From the NCBI GenBank assembly GCA_963788935.1, contig CAWBIM010000006.1:248001-312000 (forward strand): a stretch of 64,000 bases of DNA, given 5' to 3'. Under the pieces are notes generated by a model, which was not told the DNA's origin, searched no databases, and saw only the letters and a program-made list of their open reading frames with translations. Both the position numbers and the translations under genes were made by a program. Shown here piece after piece: positions 23,590 through 31,653 of this stretch (its first letter is position 1; the number at the start of each line of letters is the position of its first letter). The stretch is from JAOPZW01 sp963788935 (GTDB lineage Bacteria > Actinomycetota > Thermoleophilia > Solirubrobacterales > Solirubrobacteraceae).

Positions 23590-24564
23590 CTACGCGGGCG
23601 GCGCGATGAGCGACGCGAACCGGGCCGCGTCGACGTTGCCGCCCGACAGCACGACGCCCGCGCGGGCGCCGTCGAGCGCGACGTGCCCGGCCATCAGCGC
23701 GGCCAGCGCGCTCGCGCCGCTCGGCTCGACGACGATCTTCATGCGCTCGAACAGGAAGCGCATCGTCGCGACGATCTCCTCGTCGCTGACCGTCGCGATG
23801 TCGTCGACGAGGGCCGAGACGACGGCGAACGTCCGCTCGCCCGGCTCGGGCAGGAGCTGGCCGTCGGCGATCGAGCGCCCGATCTCGACGCGCTCGCGGC
23901 GCCCGGCGCGCAGCGAGCGCTGCGTGTCCGGGCTCGCCTCGGGCTCGACCCCGACCACGCGCGTCCGCGGGCTCAGCGCCTTGACCGCCGTGGCCACGCC
24001 CGACAGCAGCCCGCCGCCGCCGAGCGGGACGAGCACGACGTCGAGGTCGTCGACCTCGTCGAGCAGTTCGAGCCCGGCCGTGCCCTGCCCGGCCATGACG
24101 AACGGCTCGTCGTAGGGGTGCACGAGCGTCAGGCCGCGGTCGCGCGCCAGGTCGATCGCCATCTGGTCGCGGTCGTCGCTGTAGCGGTCGAACTCGAGCA
24201 CCTCGGCGCCGTACGCCTCGGTGGCGGCGCGCTTGGACGGCGGCGCGTCCTGCGGCATGAGGATCACGGCGCGCAGGCCGTGGAGGGCGGCCGACAGGGC
24301 GACCGCCTGGGCGTGGTTGCCGCTCGAGGCCGTCGCGACCCCGCGCTCGGGCGCGAGCGCGGTGACGGCGTTGTACGCGCCGCGGAACTTGAACGCGCCG
24401 ACGCGCTGGAGGTTCTCGGCCTTGAGGAAGACGTGGCCGCCGCAGCGGTCGTCGAGCGTGCGGGAGCTGAGCACCGGCGTGCGGTGCGCGACGCCGCGCA
24501 GGCGCTCCGCGGCGGCGTGCACGTCGTCGATGCCGATCGGCAGGCGGTCGGTCCGGGTGGTCAT
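23590..24564 (-). CDS. Threonine/serine dehydratase-like PLP enzyme
   Basis: The 324-residue fold-type II PLP enzyme has the lysine in ENLQRVGAFKFRGAYNA (Lys about 61), the phosphate-binding SSGNHAQAVA (about 80-89) and the glycine-rich VLVPLGGGGLLSG (about 175). The length and absence of a C-terminal ACT domain match catabolic threonine ammonia-lyase or serine racemase-like enzymes rather than biosynthetic IlvA. The reaction is probably L-threonine (or serine) to the 2-oxo acid plus ammonia. It runs in the same direction as the cupin (23203) and the small secreted protein upstream. Confidence 0.88.
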   Translation of the reverse strand: MTTRTDRLPIGIDDVHAAAERLRGVAHRTPVLSSRTLDDRCGGHVFLKAENLQRVGAFKFRGAYNAVTALAPERGVATASSGNHAQAVALSAALHGLRAVILMPQDAPPSKRAATEAYGAEVLEFDRYSDDRDQMAIDLARDRGLTLVHPYDEPFVMAGQGTAGLELLDEVDDLDVVLVPLGGGGLLSGVATAVKALSPRTRVVGVEPEASPDTQRSLRAGRRERVEIGRSIADGQLLPEPGERTFAVVSALVDDIATVSDEEIVATMRFLFERMKIVVEPSGASALAALMAGHVALDGARAGVVLSGGNVDAARFASLIAPPA

Positions 24565-24570
24565 GTCACC

Positions 24571-25080
24571 TCAGCGGGGCCGGGGGAGGAGGGGTTGGGC
24601 GCTGCGCCAGTCGGCGACCTCGCAGCCGTCGCTGCGCTCGAAGCCATGGCGGACGCGGCGGGCGCCGATGCGGCCGGTGACCGACGCGCGCTCGGGGCCG
24701 CCGAAGATCTCCGCGCAGGCGCGCTGGGGGTCGCGGGGGCGGGTGAGCAGGGCGAGGATCCGGCGCGCGTGGGCGCACGCGCGGCGCGCGCCGACGGCGC
24801 GCAGCCAGCCGTCGGCCGTCGCGCGCGCGGTCGTGCAGCGCACGTGGGCGACCTGACGGCGGCCGCCGGGGCGCCGGGTGTAGCGGACGGTGAGGTCGAC
24901 GGGGTCGTCGGCCGCGCGCGCCGGGGACGGCGCCCCGCCCGCGCCGCCCGGCGCGAACTGCGCGCCGGCGACCCCGACGACGATCACGACGACCGCCGCC
25001 ACGAGCGCGGTGCCGACGAGCGCGGCCGCCGCGCGGGGCGTGCCGCGGGGAAGGCCGCGGCGTGTGCCGCGCGCCCTCAC
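24571..25080 (-). CDS. Exported SSI-like (subtilisin inhibitor-like) protein
   Basis: The 169-residue protein has an Arg-rich start and one membrane/signal segment (AAALVGTALVAAVVVIVVG, about 18-36). The following domain carries the pattern of Streptomyces subtilisin inhibitors: a first strand (VDLTVRYT), a cysteine (HVRCTT), RACAHARRI, QRACAEIFGGPERASVTGR and finally DGCEVADW. Four to five cysteines could form the usual two disulfides. The reactive-site region is not obvious. If correct, it would guard against subtilisin-like proteases outside the cell. The stop of the upstream cupin gene overlaps its start (ATGA-type). Confidence 0.5.
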   Translation of the reverse strand: MRARGTRRGLPRGTPRAAAALVGTALVAAVVVIVVGVAGAQFAPGGAGGAPSPARAADDPVDLTVRYTRRPGGRRQVAHVRCTTARATADGWLRAVGARRACAHARRILALLTRPRDPQRACAEIFGGPERASVTGRIGARRVRHGFERSDGCEVADWRSAQPLLPRPR

Positions 25081-25495
25081 GCCCCGGCCGGCGGCGCGCT
25101 GCGCCGGTGGCGCTCGGTCTCGCCCTCGGGCAGCCGGCCGTCGCGGCCGACGTAGCCGTCCAGGCCGCCCGCGACGACGTAGACGGCGTCCTCGTCGCCG
25201 GTGTTGCGCAGCAGGCGCACCGTCGCCGCGTCGACGCGCACGACGCTCCCGGGCGCGAGCGCGATCTGCTCGGAGTCGCCGAGCTCCATCGTCAGCGAGC
25301 CGCGGTGCACGAAGTACACCTCCTCCTGGCGGTCGTGGTAGTGCCGGCCGGTCTCCGACCCGGGCGGGAGCACGACGGCGTTGATCCCGAACGCGGTCAC
25401 GCCGATCGCCCCGCGGATCTTCCGGAAGCCGGGGCCGTCCCCAGGTCGTCGAGGCTGGTGGCGGCCCAGCCCTCGCCGCTGTGCGGTCCGCTCAT
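25077..25495 (-). CDS. Cupin-domain protein (frameshifted near its start)
   Basis: The cupin motifs are clear: GRHYHDRQEEVYFVHRG (motif 1) and APGSVVRVDAATVRLLRNTG (motif 2, without the usual His). The current frame extends to 25511 with a non-coding-looking start. Reading from ATG 25495 gives MSGPHSGEGWAATSLDDLG, which joins perfectly to DGPGFRKIRGAIG if one G is added to the GGGG run at about 25439-25442. I therefore take 25495 as the real start and the missing G as an error or mutation. Product about 139 residues, cytoplasmic, function unknown. It overlaps the SSI-like gene by four bases and follows a strong terminator. Confidence 0.7.
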
Positions 25496-25531
25496 CGGTC
25501 CATGGTGGCACGTCCGCACCGCCGGACAGCG

Positions 25532-25557
25532 AAAAGGCCCGCTTCGGCGGGCCTTTT
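25532..25557. terminator. Bidirectional intrinsic terminator
   Basis: AAAAGGCCCGC (25532-25542), loop TTCG, then GCGGGCCTTTT (25547-25557): a perfect stem with a UUCG-type loop and A/T runs on both sides. It lies 26 bases past the stop of the tiny hydrophobic gene and closes that transcript on the minus strand. Confidence 0.9.
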
Positions 25558-25583
25558 GTGCATCACGTACGGGTGCGCCGCGG

Positions 25584-25643
25584 CTACGTGAAGATGATGA
25601 TCAGGATGATGATGAGCAGCAGCGCTCCGATGCCGATATACAT
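25584..25643 (-). CDS. 19-residue hydrophobic membrane peptide
   Basis: ATG 25643 is preceded by AAGGAG at five bases, and the 19-codon frame encodes MYIGIGALLLIIILIIIFT, a single membrane-spanning stretch with no charged residue. A perfect terminator follows 26 bases after the stop, so the gene has its own well-defined transcript end. Tiny proteins of this look occur in many actinobacteria. Possible roles are a membrane-protein regulator or a stress peptide; type I toxin-like peptides look similar, but no antisense RNA can be claimed here. Confidence 0.6.
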   Translation of the reverse strand: MYIGIGALLLIIILIIIFT

Positions 25644-25715
25644 GCGCTCTCCTTGTGCGGGGGTACGCCGGGGAACTACCCCGGAGGCCGGTGCGACATT
25701 CGTGTGGCGGTCCGC

Positions 25716-26069
25716 TCAGTGGTCGGCGACGTACCCGTCGTCGGGCGCCAGCGGACGGCCCTCGTCGGCCCACTGCTTGACCCCGCCGGCCATCGAGTAC
25801 GCGTCGAAGCCCGCGGTCCGCAGCGCCTGCGCGGCCATGAGCGAGCGGGCGCCGACGCGGCACTGGAAGATCACGGGGCGCTCCGGGTCGAGCGACTGCG
25901 CCGCGGTCGCCAGCTCGGCCAGCTGGACGTGCCGGGTGCCGGCCACGTGACCGGCGTCGCGCTCGTAGGGCTCGCGGACGTCGACGACCTGCGCGGACTC
26001 GTCGGCGAGGGCCTGCGCGGTGCTCTCGGTGCTCACCTCGAGGCCGTTGCTCTGCAGTGATGACGCCAT
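25716..26069 (-). CDS. Rhodanese-like sulfurtransferase
   Basis: The 117-residue single rhodanese domain has VVDVREPYERDAGHVAGTRH (about 28-47) and the active-site loop FQCRVGARS with the persulfide cysteine, then MAGGVKQWADEG at the end. Such proteins move sulfane sulfur to acceptors or detoxify cyanide/sulfide. I prefer ATG 26069 to the GTG three codons earlier. It stands alone between the tiny membrane peptide and the AHSA1 gene. Confidence 0.9.
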   Translation of the reverse strand: MASSLQSNGLEVSTESTAQALADESAQVVDVREPYERDAGHVAGTRHVQLAELATAAQSLDPERPVIFQCRVGARSLMAAQALRTAGFDAYSMAGGVKQWADEGRPLAPDDGYVADH

Positions 26070-26090
26070 GCCCGACACGGTAGCGGCGCG

Positions 26091-26552
26091 TCAGCCGCGG
26101 CCCGGCGTCGCGACCGCGCAGGCCGCGACGTAGTGGGGGACGAGCCCGCCCCAGCCGCGCCGGTTGCGCTCGCGGCGCTCGTCGGCGACCGCGCCGAGGC
26201 GCTCCCAGCCGCGGTGGACGATCGTCACCGCCGTCCCGCCCGCCGGTTCGGAGCTCGGAGCGAAGGTGATCTCGACCTCGGTCGCGTCGGCCCGGTCGAA
26301 GCGCAGATGCCACACGTAGACCAGCCGGCGCGGCGGCTCCCACGCGACGATCTCGCCCCAGTCGTGCTCCTCGCCCGCGGGCGTGCGCTCGTAGATGCGC
26401 CCGCCGGGGCGCGGCTCGAACGTCACCACCAGCTCCGGGTCGGCCGAGACCGAGTGGCCCTTCGGCCACCACAGCGTGGTCCGGTTCGCCCACACGTCGA
26501 AGGCGTGCTCGGGCGGGCAGTCGACGGTGAAGACGATCTCGAGCGGATCCAT
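26091..26552 (-). CDS. SRPBCC/AHSA1-type protein
   Basis: The 153-residue protein has the START-like fold pattern of the AHSA1 family: MDPLEIVFTVDCPPEHAFDVW at the start (quoted around residues 1-20), TTLWWPKGHS, FEPRPGGRIYER, WEPPRRLVYVWHL and HRGWERLG. These small proteins bind hydrophobic ligands and in actinobacteria are typically cotranscribed with an ArsR-type regulator, as here: the ArsR stop codon directly abuts this ATG. The ligand is unknown. Confidence 0.88.
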   Translation of the reverse strand: MDPLEIVFTVDCPPEHAFDVWANRTTLWWPKGHSVSADPELVVTFEPRPGGRIYERTPAGEEHDWGEIVAWEPPRRLVYVWHLRFDRADATEVEITFAPSSEPAGGTAVTIVHRGWERLGAVADERRERNRRGWGGLVPHYVAACAVATPGRG

Positions 26553-26885
26553 CTACCCGCGTTCCGCGTCCGGGCGCGTGTTCTCGGCCGCGAGGCGGAA
26601 GCGGCTCGCCGCGTCGCCCCAGACCTGCTCGAGGTAGGCCCGCACCGCCGCGATGCCCTCGTCGTGCAGCCGGTAGAGCCGCCGCGTGCCCTCCGCGCGG
26701 TCGGTGACGAGGCCGGCCTCCTTGAGCAGCCGCAGGTGCCGCGACACCGCGGGGCGGCTGATCGGCAGCGTGTCCGCGAGCTCCTGGACGGAGCGGTCGC
26801 CGCGCGCGAGCAGCTCGACGATCGCCCGGCGGTTGGGGTCGCCGAGGGCGTCGAACGGGTCGCCGGGGACCGATCCGAGGGCCAT
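26553..26885 (-). CDS. ArsR-family transcriptional regulator
   Basis: I start at ATG 26885 (MALGSVPGDPFDALGDPNRR). The 110-residue winged-helix protein has PNRRAIVELLARGDRSVQEL, PAVSRHLRLLKEAGLV (recognition helix, about 48-63) and the wing RLYRLHDEGIAAV. No cysteine metal site is visible, which fits the ArsR subgroup paired with AHSA1 proteins rather than metal sensors. It is divergent from the SRPBCC gene at 26922. The 36-base gap contains two near-identical 11-base direct repeats (CCGAAACGGTA and CCGAAATGTTA), which may be its binding sites. Confidence 0.9.
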   Translation of the reverse strand: MALGSVPGDPFDALGDPNRRAIVELLARGDRSVQELADTLPISRPAVSRHLRLLKEAGLVTDRAEGTRRLYRLHDEGIAAVRAYLEQVWGDAASRFRLAAENTRPDAERG

Positions 26886-26921
26886 GCCCCGAAACGGTAG
26901 CCGAAATGTTACGGTGCGCCC

Positions 26922-27353
26922 ATGCGGTCCTACGAGGCGCAGGCCACCATCGAACGGGGCCCGGACGCCGTCTGGGCGGTCCTGACCGACGCGCCCGGCT
27001 ACGCGGACTGGGACTCGGGCGTCGAACGCGTCGAGGGCACGATCGCGCCGGGCGAGACCATCAAGGTCCACTCGGAGGCGAACCCGGGCCGTGCGTTCCC
27101 CGTGAAGGTCACCGAGTTCCAGCCGGGGCGCGGCATGACGTGGTCGGGCGGGATGCCGCTCGGCCTGTTCAAGGGGGTGCGCACGTTCGCCCTCGAGCCC
27201 GCCGACGGCGGCGCGACGCGCTTTCGGATGCGCGAGGAGTACACCGGGCCGCTGCTCCCGCTGATCTGGCGCACGATGCCCGACCTCGGCCCGTCGTTCG
27301 AGCAGTTCGCCCGCGGCCTCAAGGCGCGCGTCGAGACGGCGCCGATGCCGTAG
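26922..27353 (+). CDS. SRPBCC-family protein
   Basis: The 143-residue START-like protein begins MRSYEAQATIERGPDAVWAVL (first 20 residues typical of polyketide-cyclase-like SRPBCC proteins), continues DAPGYADWDSGVERVEG and GPLLPLIWRTMPDLGPSFEQFARGLK. It probably binds a small hydrophobic molecule. It is transcribed away from the ArsR/AHSA1 pair and may be under the same regulator. A glyoxalase-like gene follows 10 bases later. Confidence 0.85.
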   Translation: MRSYEAQATIERGPDAVWAVLTDAPGYADWDSGVERVEGTIAPGETIKVHSEANPGRAFPVKVTEFQPGRGMTWSGGMPLGLFKGVRTFALEPADGGATRFRMREEYTGPLLPLIWRTMPDLGPSFEQFARGLKARVETAPMP

Positions 27354-27363
27354 ACGGCGCGCG

Positions 27364-27711
27364 ATGCTCGAGGTCCGCAACGCGACGTTCGCGCTCCACG
27401 CGCCCGATGCGGCGCGCGCCCGCGAATGGTACGAGCGCGTGCTCGGCCGCCCGCCCGACCTGATCCCCGTCGACGGGGTCTTCGAGTGGCGCCTGGGGCC
27501 GGCGGCGTGGCTGCAGGTGGCCGCGGGCGAGCCCGGCGGTGGCGCCGTGCTGCGGCTCGGCGTGCCCGACCTCGACGCCGCGCTGGCGGTGTTGGCCGCG
27601 GCCGGCGCGCGGCTCGGCGAGGTCGAGCGGATCCCCGGCGTCATCGCGCTCTGCGACGCCGAGGACCCGTTCGGGAACGTGCTGTCGCTCTACGAGGAGC
27701 TCGACGGCTAG
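27364..27711 (+). CDS. VOC-superfamily (glyoxalase-like) protein
   Basis: The 115-residue protein has the paired beta-alpha-beta-beta-beta modules of the vicinal oxygen chelate fold: FALHAPDAARAREWYERVLG (about 9-28) and LRLGVPDLDAALAVLAAAGA (about 63-82), ending DPFGNVLSLYEE with the usual metal Glu. The substrate is unknown. It probably shares a transcript with the SRPBCC gene. Its stop overlaps the stop of the leftward aminotransferase gene. Confidence 0.87.
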   Translation: MLEVRNATFALHAPDAARAREWYERVLGRPPDLIPVDGVFEWRLGPAAWLQVAAGEPGGGAVLRLGVPDLDAALAVLAAAGARLGEVERIPGVIALCDAEDPFGNVLSLYEELDG

Positions 27712-28992
27712 TTCGTCGCGGCCGCGGCGGGCAGGTCGCGGGCGACGGCCTCGAGCGACTCGCCGATGACGGCGGCCACGTGGTCGACCTCCTCGCGGGT
27801 GACGACGAGCGGCGGCGACGTCGCGACGCCGTCGCCGATCGGGCGGATGAGGACGCCGCGGGCGCGCGCCTGCGCGAACGCGCGCTGGGGCAGGTCGGGG
27901 TGGGCGGCGAGCGCCTCGGGGGCGAACGCGACGGCGCCGAGCGCGCCGGTGCCCGCGCGGACCTCGGCGACGAGCTCGTGGCTCTCGAGCGTCCGCAGGG
28001 CGGAGGCGATCTCGCCCTCGAGCTCCATGCCGCGGCCGAGGAGGTTCTCGCGGCGCATGATGTCCATGCACGCCATCGCCGCCGCGCAGCACGTCGGGTG
28101 CGCGCTGTACGTCGGGCCGTGGCGGAACATCGTCGCCGCCGTGCTCCCAGAACGGCTCGGCGATCCGGCCGGAGATGACGACGCCGCCGAGCGGCAGGTA
28201 GCCGCTCGTGATGCCCTTGGCGAAGCAGATCATGTCGGGGCGCACGCCGAAGCGGTCGGCCGCGAACCACGTCCCGAGGCGGCCGAAGCCGTTGATGACC
28301 GCGTCGACGACGAACAGGACGCCGGTCCGGCGGCACAGCTCGGCGACGCCCTCGACGTAGCCCGGCAGCGGCTGGTGGACGCCGCCCGCGCCCATCACCG
28401 GCTCGACGAACACCGCCGCGACCCGGTCGGCGCCGACGCGCTCGATCTCGGCCTCGAGGGCCTCGAGCGAGTCGTGCGGGACGAGCGAGGCGTTCGGGTC
28501 GAGCGGCCCCATGTCGGTGCGGTTGGCGGGGATGCCGCCGATGCTCGTGCCGAGGCCGTGGGTGCCGTGGTAGCCCTGCGTGCGGCTGATCAGGTGCACG
28601 CGCTCGGGCGTCCCGGTGGCGGCGAAGTAGCGGCGGGCGAGCTTGCCGGCGGTGTCGATCGCGTCACCGCCGCCGGAGCCGAAGAAGACCCGGGCGTCGT
28701 CGACCGGCGCGAGCTCGGCGAGGCGCTCGGCGAGCCGCAGCGCGGGCGTGTTGGCGAACGCGCCGAACGCCGAGTAGCTCGCGAGCGTGGTCATCTGCGC
28801 GGCGGCGGCGTCGACGATCTCGCTGCGGCCGTGGCCGACGTTGACGTTCCACAGGCTGGCCGTGCCGTCGAGGTAGCGGCGGCCGTCGTCGTCCCAGACG
28901 TAGGCGCCCTCGCCGCGGACCATGACGATCTCGGCGCCCCGGACGGCGTGCATGTCGGCGAAGGGGTGCCAGAGGCGGGTGTCGGTGGGCAT
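27708..28992 (-). CDS. Class III (omega) aminotransferase (frameshifted)
   Basis: The gene starts at ATG 28992 (MPTDTRLWHPFADMHA). It is a PLP class III aminotransferase with FFGSGGGDAIDTAGKLARRY (about 90-109), YHGTHGLGTS, FVVDAVINGFGRLG and the PLP lysine in ICFAKGITSGYLPLG. The frame breaks near 28135 (GGCGGCGACGATGTT). The rest, MFRHGPTYSAHPTCCAAAMA to the end, continues in another frame to 27708. Both halves are well conserved. Likely reactions are beta-alanine, 4-aminobutyrate or other omega-amine transfer to pyruvate. Convergent with the VOC gene. Confidence 0.85.
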
Positions 28993-29132
28993 GCTCCCCA
29001 CGGTAGGGCCTGCGCCGGTGCCGCGTCGGAGAACGCGGGGCACGGCCGTTGGACCGAGCGGACGACCGCGGGCGCGCGGCGTTCGGCGCCGCCGGTCCGG
29101 ATTCCCGCCCTTCGGCCCTGTCGGGCCGTGGG

Positions 29133-29744
29133 ATGATGCGCGGCATGTCCGGCGCCCGCCGCTGCGTGCTCGCCTTGCTGCTGGCGTTCGCGGTCGCGGG
29201 CGCGGCCGGCTGCGGCGGATCGAGCGGGGGCGACGGGGCGGGGGTCGACCGCCGCGACACGACGCCGGACAACGGCGCCGCGACGCAGACGCTGCCCGAC
29301 GACCTGAAGATCCCGGCGAACGTCCCGCTGCGCTCGACCGGCCCCGCGAGCAAGACCGCGACGCGCATCATCCGCCGCTGGCTCGCGGCGCTCGATCGCG
29401 GCGACATCGAACGCGCCGCGCACTTCTTCGCGCTGCCGAGCAAGTTCCAGAACGCGGGCACCCCGGTCCTGCACATCGACAGCGAGGCCGAGCGGATCGC
29501 GGTCAACCTGTCGCTGACGTGCGGTGCGCGGGCGGAGGAGACCGGCGGCGCCGGGGCCTACACGATCGTCCAGTTCCGCCTCACGGAGCGCAAGGGGCCG
29601 GGCGCGGGGTGCGGCCCGGGCACGGGCGGGACGGCCCGCGGGGCGATCCTCGTGGTCGGCGGGCGCATCCACGAGTGGTACCGCCTGCCCGACGACGAGT
29701 CGGCCGACCCCGACCAGGTCCAGGCGTCGGGGCCGAGCGCGTAG
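29133..29744 (+). CDS. Putative lipoprotein
   Basis: I start at ATG 29133; nearby ATGs at 29136 and 29145 are possible. The signal (RRCVLALLLAFAVAGAAGC) ends in a lipobox with Cys at about residue 29, followed by a Gly/Ser/Asp linker, so the protein should be lipid-anchored outside the membrane. The ~145-residue domain after it (TRIIRRWLAALDRGDIERAA ... GRIHEWYRLPD) resembles the small NTF2/SnoaL-like fold in outline, but this is a weak call. Two later cysteines (LTCGA, GAGCGPG) may pair. No function is assigned. Confidence 0.7.
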   Translation: MMRGMSGARRCVLALLLAFAVAGAAGCGGSSGGDGAGVDRRDTTPDNGAATQTLPDDLKIPANVPLRSTGPASKTATRIIRRWLAALDRGDIERAAHFFALPSKFQNAGTPVLHIDSEAERIAVNLSLTCGARAEETGGAGAYTIVQFRLTERKGPGAGCGPGTGGTARGAILVVGGRIHEWYRLPDDESADPDQVQASGPSA

Positions 29745-29748
29745 CGGT

Positions 29749-29965
29749 CTAGCGCCGCGAGGCGGCAGGCCCGGCGCGGTGCGCGCCGGCGGCGCGGTGC
29801 CCGGCGGCGGGGCGGTCGAAGCGGCCGGTGCGCGGCATCGCGGGCTCGTGGCGGCCGGCGGCGTGCCGCGGTCCGGGGCGGCGCGGGCCTCGCGGCGCGA
29901 CCGCGGTCCGGCGCACGGCCGAACCGGCGCATCCACCACTCCAGGTTGTCCGTGAGCATGAGCAT
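29749..29965 (-). CDS. Possible small basic protein (uncertain, may be frameshifted)
   Basis: In the 374-base stretch 29745-30118 the only coding hint is on the minus strand: ATG 29965 with GGAGA about nine bases upstream, opening MLMLTDNLEWWMRRFGRAPD. The direct frame runs on through Arg/Pro-rich sequence past 29749. A shift of one frame would give an ending ...AGPAASRR with a stop at 29749. Composition is low-complexity, so this may be chance. Confidence 0.25.
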
Positions 29966-30071
29966 CGGCCACTTCTCCAGGTTCCGGTGTGAGCGTCCTG
30001 AGGGCGGGAACGCAGGCCGGGGCCGGATCTTGCGCCGACGCTAGTCCGGCGCGGGGGCGGCGGTGGGTGAT

Positions 30072-30089
30072 TGCCGTCACACGACGGCA
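30072..30089 (-). terminator. Stem-loop downstream of the small membrane gene
   Basis: TGCCGTC (30072-30078), loop ACAC, GACGGCA (30083-30089): a perfect seven-base stem 30 bases past the stop of the leftward gene at 30119-30422. No T-run. Confidence 0.5.
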
Positions 30090-30118
30090 GGCGCGGGGCC
30101 GGCGGCGGGCGGGGCCGC

Positions 30119-30422
30119 TCAGCGCCGGCGGTCGCGGGCGAGGCGGGCGATCTCGAGGTCGTCGCGCTCGCTCGGGCGCGTGGTCGCGGCGGTCCGGGCC
30201 GCGACGTCGGCGAGCACGTCGGCGACGCGCTCGGCCGTGATGCGCTCCTCGAGCGTCGTGCTGCGCGACTGCGCTCTCGACGTACTCGGCGACCGCCTCG
30301 GCGCGCCAGCGCGCGCGCTTGGCCCGCTCCCCGCGGCGCCAGCGCCGCGCCTCGACCACGCGGCCGGCGACGAAGCCCAGGACGGCGACGACCAGGAACC
30401 CCACGACGATCAGACCCCACAC
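30119..30422 (-). CDS. Small single-pass membrane protein (frameshifted)
   Basis: Start GTG 30422 gives VWGLIVVGFLVVAVLGFVAG, one membrane segment, then a basic helix (RRWRRGERAKRARWRAEAVAEYVES). Near 30263 the frame slips by one base. The restored tail STTLEERITAERVADVLADV ... SERDDLEIARLARDRRR ends at 30119 and has clean codon use. The ~100-residue product would be a membrane-anchored cytoplasmic helix. No family is recognised. A hairpin follows the stop. Confidence 0.55.
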
Positions 30423-30480
30423 GCGATCGATTGAAGCAGAGCGCACAAGCGCGGGCGCCGGGATGGGCGTCTTTGCAGCA

Positions 30481-31299
30481 TTAGCCCCAGAACAGGTTGA
30501 ACAGGCCGAACTGCATCGTGGGCTCCCAGGCGACGGGCGGGCCGAGGCGCATCCGCGTCCCGGCCGCGGTCGGGGCGAAGCCCCAGCGGCCGAGCGCATC
30601 GCCGGCGGCCGGGTTGCGATCGGGCACGACGATCGTGTTCGACCCCGGGCCGCCGGCCGCGGCGGCGAGGAGCGCGACCCCGGCGGTCTCGTCCCGCGCG
30701 CAGATCGCGACCCCGGCGCCCCACGGCGACGTGACCGCCCAGCCCGCGGCCTCGCCGCGGCGCTCGGCGATGAGGCCCGAGAGCGGGACGAGCGCGTCGA
30801 TCACGGGGCCGCGGTCCTCGTCGGTCGCGGCGCGGTCGATGTCGCGCACGGCGCCGCGGTCCTCCTCGCGCAGGACGCGCAGCGTGACGTCGGCCCGGGC
30901 CGTGCCCGCCGTGCCGCGCCAGGCGGTCACGGTGTCCTCGTGCTCGAAGCCGAGGCGCTCGTACAGCGGGCGGCCCATCTCGGTGGCGAAGAGCAGGACG
31001 GTGTCGGCCCCGCGCTCGCGCAGGCGCTCGCACGCGGCGCGGGTGAGGGCCTCGCCGACCCCGCGGCGTCGCGAGTCCGGCAGCACGCCGAGGGCGCCGA
31101 TCCACCCGGTGGCCCCGAAGTGCGCGCAGCACACGCCGCCGACGGCGCGGCCGTTGCGCTCGGCGACGAGGACGTCGCCGTGCGGGCTCGCCCGCGGGAA
31201 GCCGATGAGCCCGCCGACGGTGGGCCCGAAACCGGCACGCGAGAGCAGATCGCCGATCGAGCGACCTTCATCCTCCCGGAGGTCACGGACCTCGGTCAC
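30481..31299 (-). CDS. GNAT-family N-acetyltransferase
   Basis: I start at GTG 31299 (VTEVRDLREDEGRS); the frame is open further but that part is unlike protein. The 272-residue protein has an N-terminal GNAT domain with the acetyl-CoA loop LGVLPDSRRRGVGEALTRAA (about 78-97) and FATEMGRPLYERLGFEHEDT (about 108-127). A second half (about 140-272) looks like the degenerate C-terminal GNAT domain common in such two-domain enzymes. The substrate is unknown. Confidence 0.85.
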   Translation of the reverse strand: MTEVRDLREDEGRSIGDLLSRAGFGPTVGGLIGFPRASPHGDVLVAERNGRAVGGVCCAHFGATGWIGALGVLPDSRRRGVGEALTRAACERLRERGADTVLLFATEMGRPLYERLGFEHEDTVTAWRGTAGTARADVTLRVLREEDRGAVRDIDRAATDEDRGPVIDALVPLSGLIAERRGEAAGWAVTSPWGAGVAICARDETAGVALLAAAAGGPGSNTIVVPDRNPAAGDALGRWGFAPTAAGTRMRLGPPVAWEPTMQFGLFNLFWG

Positions 31300-31351
31300 G
31301 GCCGCGAACCGTAACCACGGCCGCGGCAGCCTGGGGCGTGTGTTCAGGCGA

Positions 31352-31597
31352 TCAAGCGTACGGGTCGCGATACGACGGGTCGCGGCGTTCGACCACACGA
31401 CGCTCCTCGACCACACCGCGACGGCGGTCTCTGTCCCACAGGGTCATGGTGAACAGGGAGATCAGCAGTCCGACGATGCCGACGATCATGAGGATCAGGC
31501 CGATCGTCGGGATGTCGATGCCCTCCAGCGAGTCCGACACCGCGTAGCGCAGGATGGCGCCGACCGCGATCAGGAAAAGGGACGTTCCCAGGGCCAT
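31352..31597 (-). CDS. DUF6458-like small membrane protein
   Basis: From ATG 31597 the 81-residue product reads MALGTSLFLIAVGAILRYAV (about 1-20), a short loop, then IPTIGLILMIVGIVGLLISL (about 30-49), i.e. two membrane helices, and a charged Arg-rich tail ending RRDPSYRDPYA. This two-helix pattern with MxLGTSLFLIAVGAIL is typical of the actinobacterial DUF6458 family. Function unknown. Confidence 0.8.
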   Translation of the reverse strand: MALGTSLFLIAVGAILRYAVSDSLEGIDIPTIGLILMIVGIVGLLISLFTMTLWDRDRRRGVVEERRVVERRDPSYRDPYA

Positions 31598-31653
31598 GGC
31601 GACGTGGTACCCCGGGTTCCGGCCCGCCATGCCCCGCCGACTACGATGGACGC

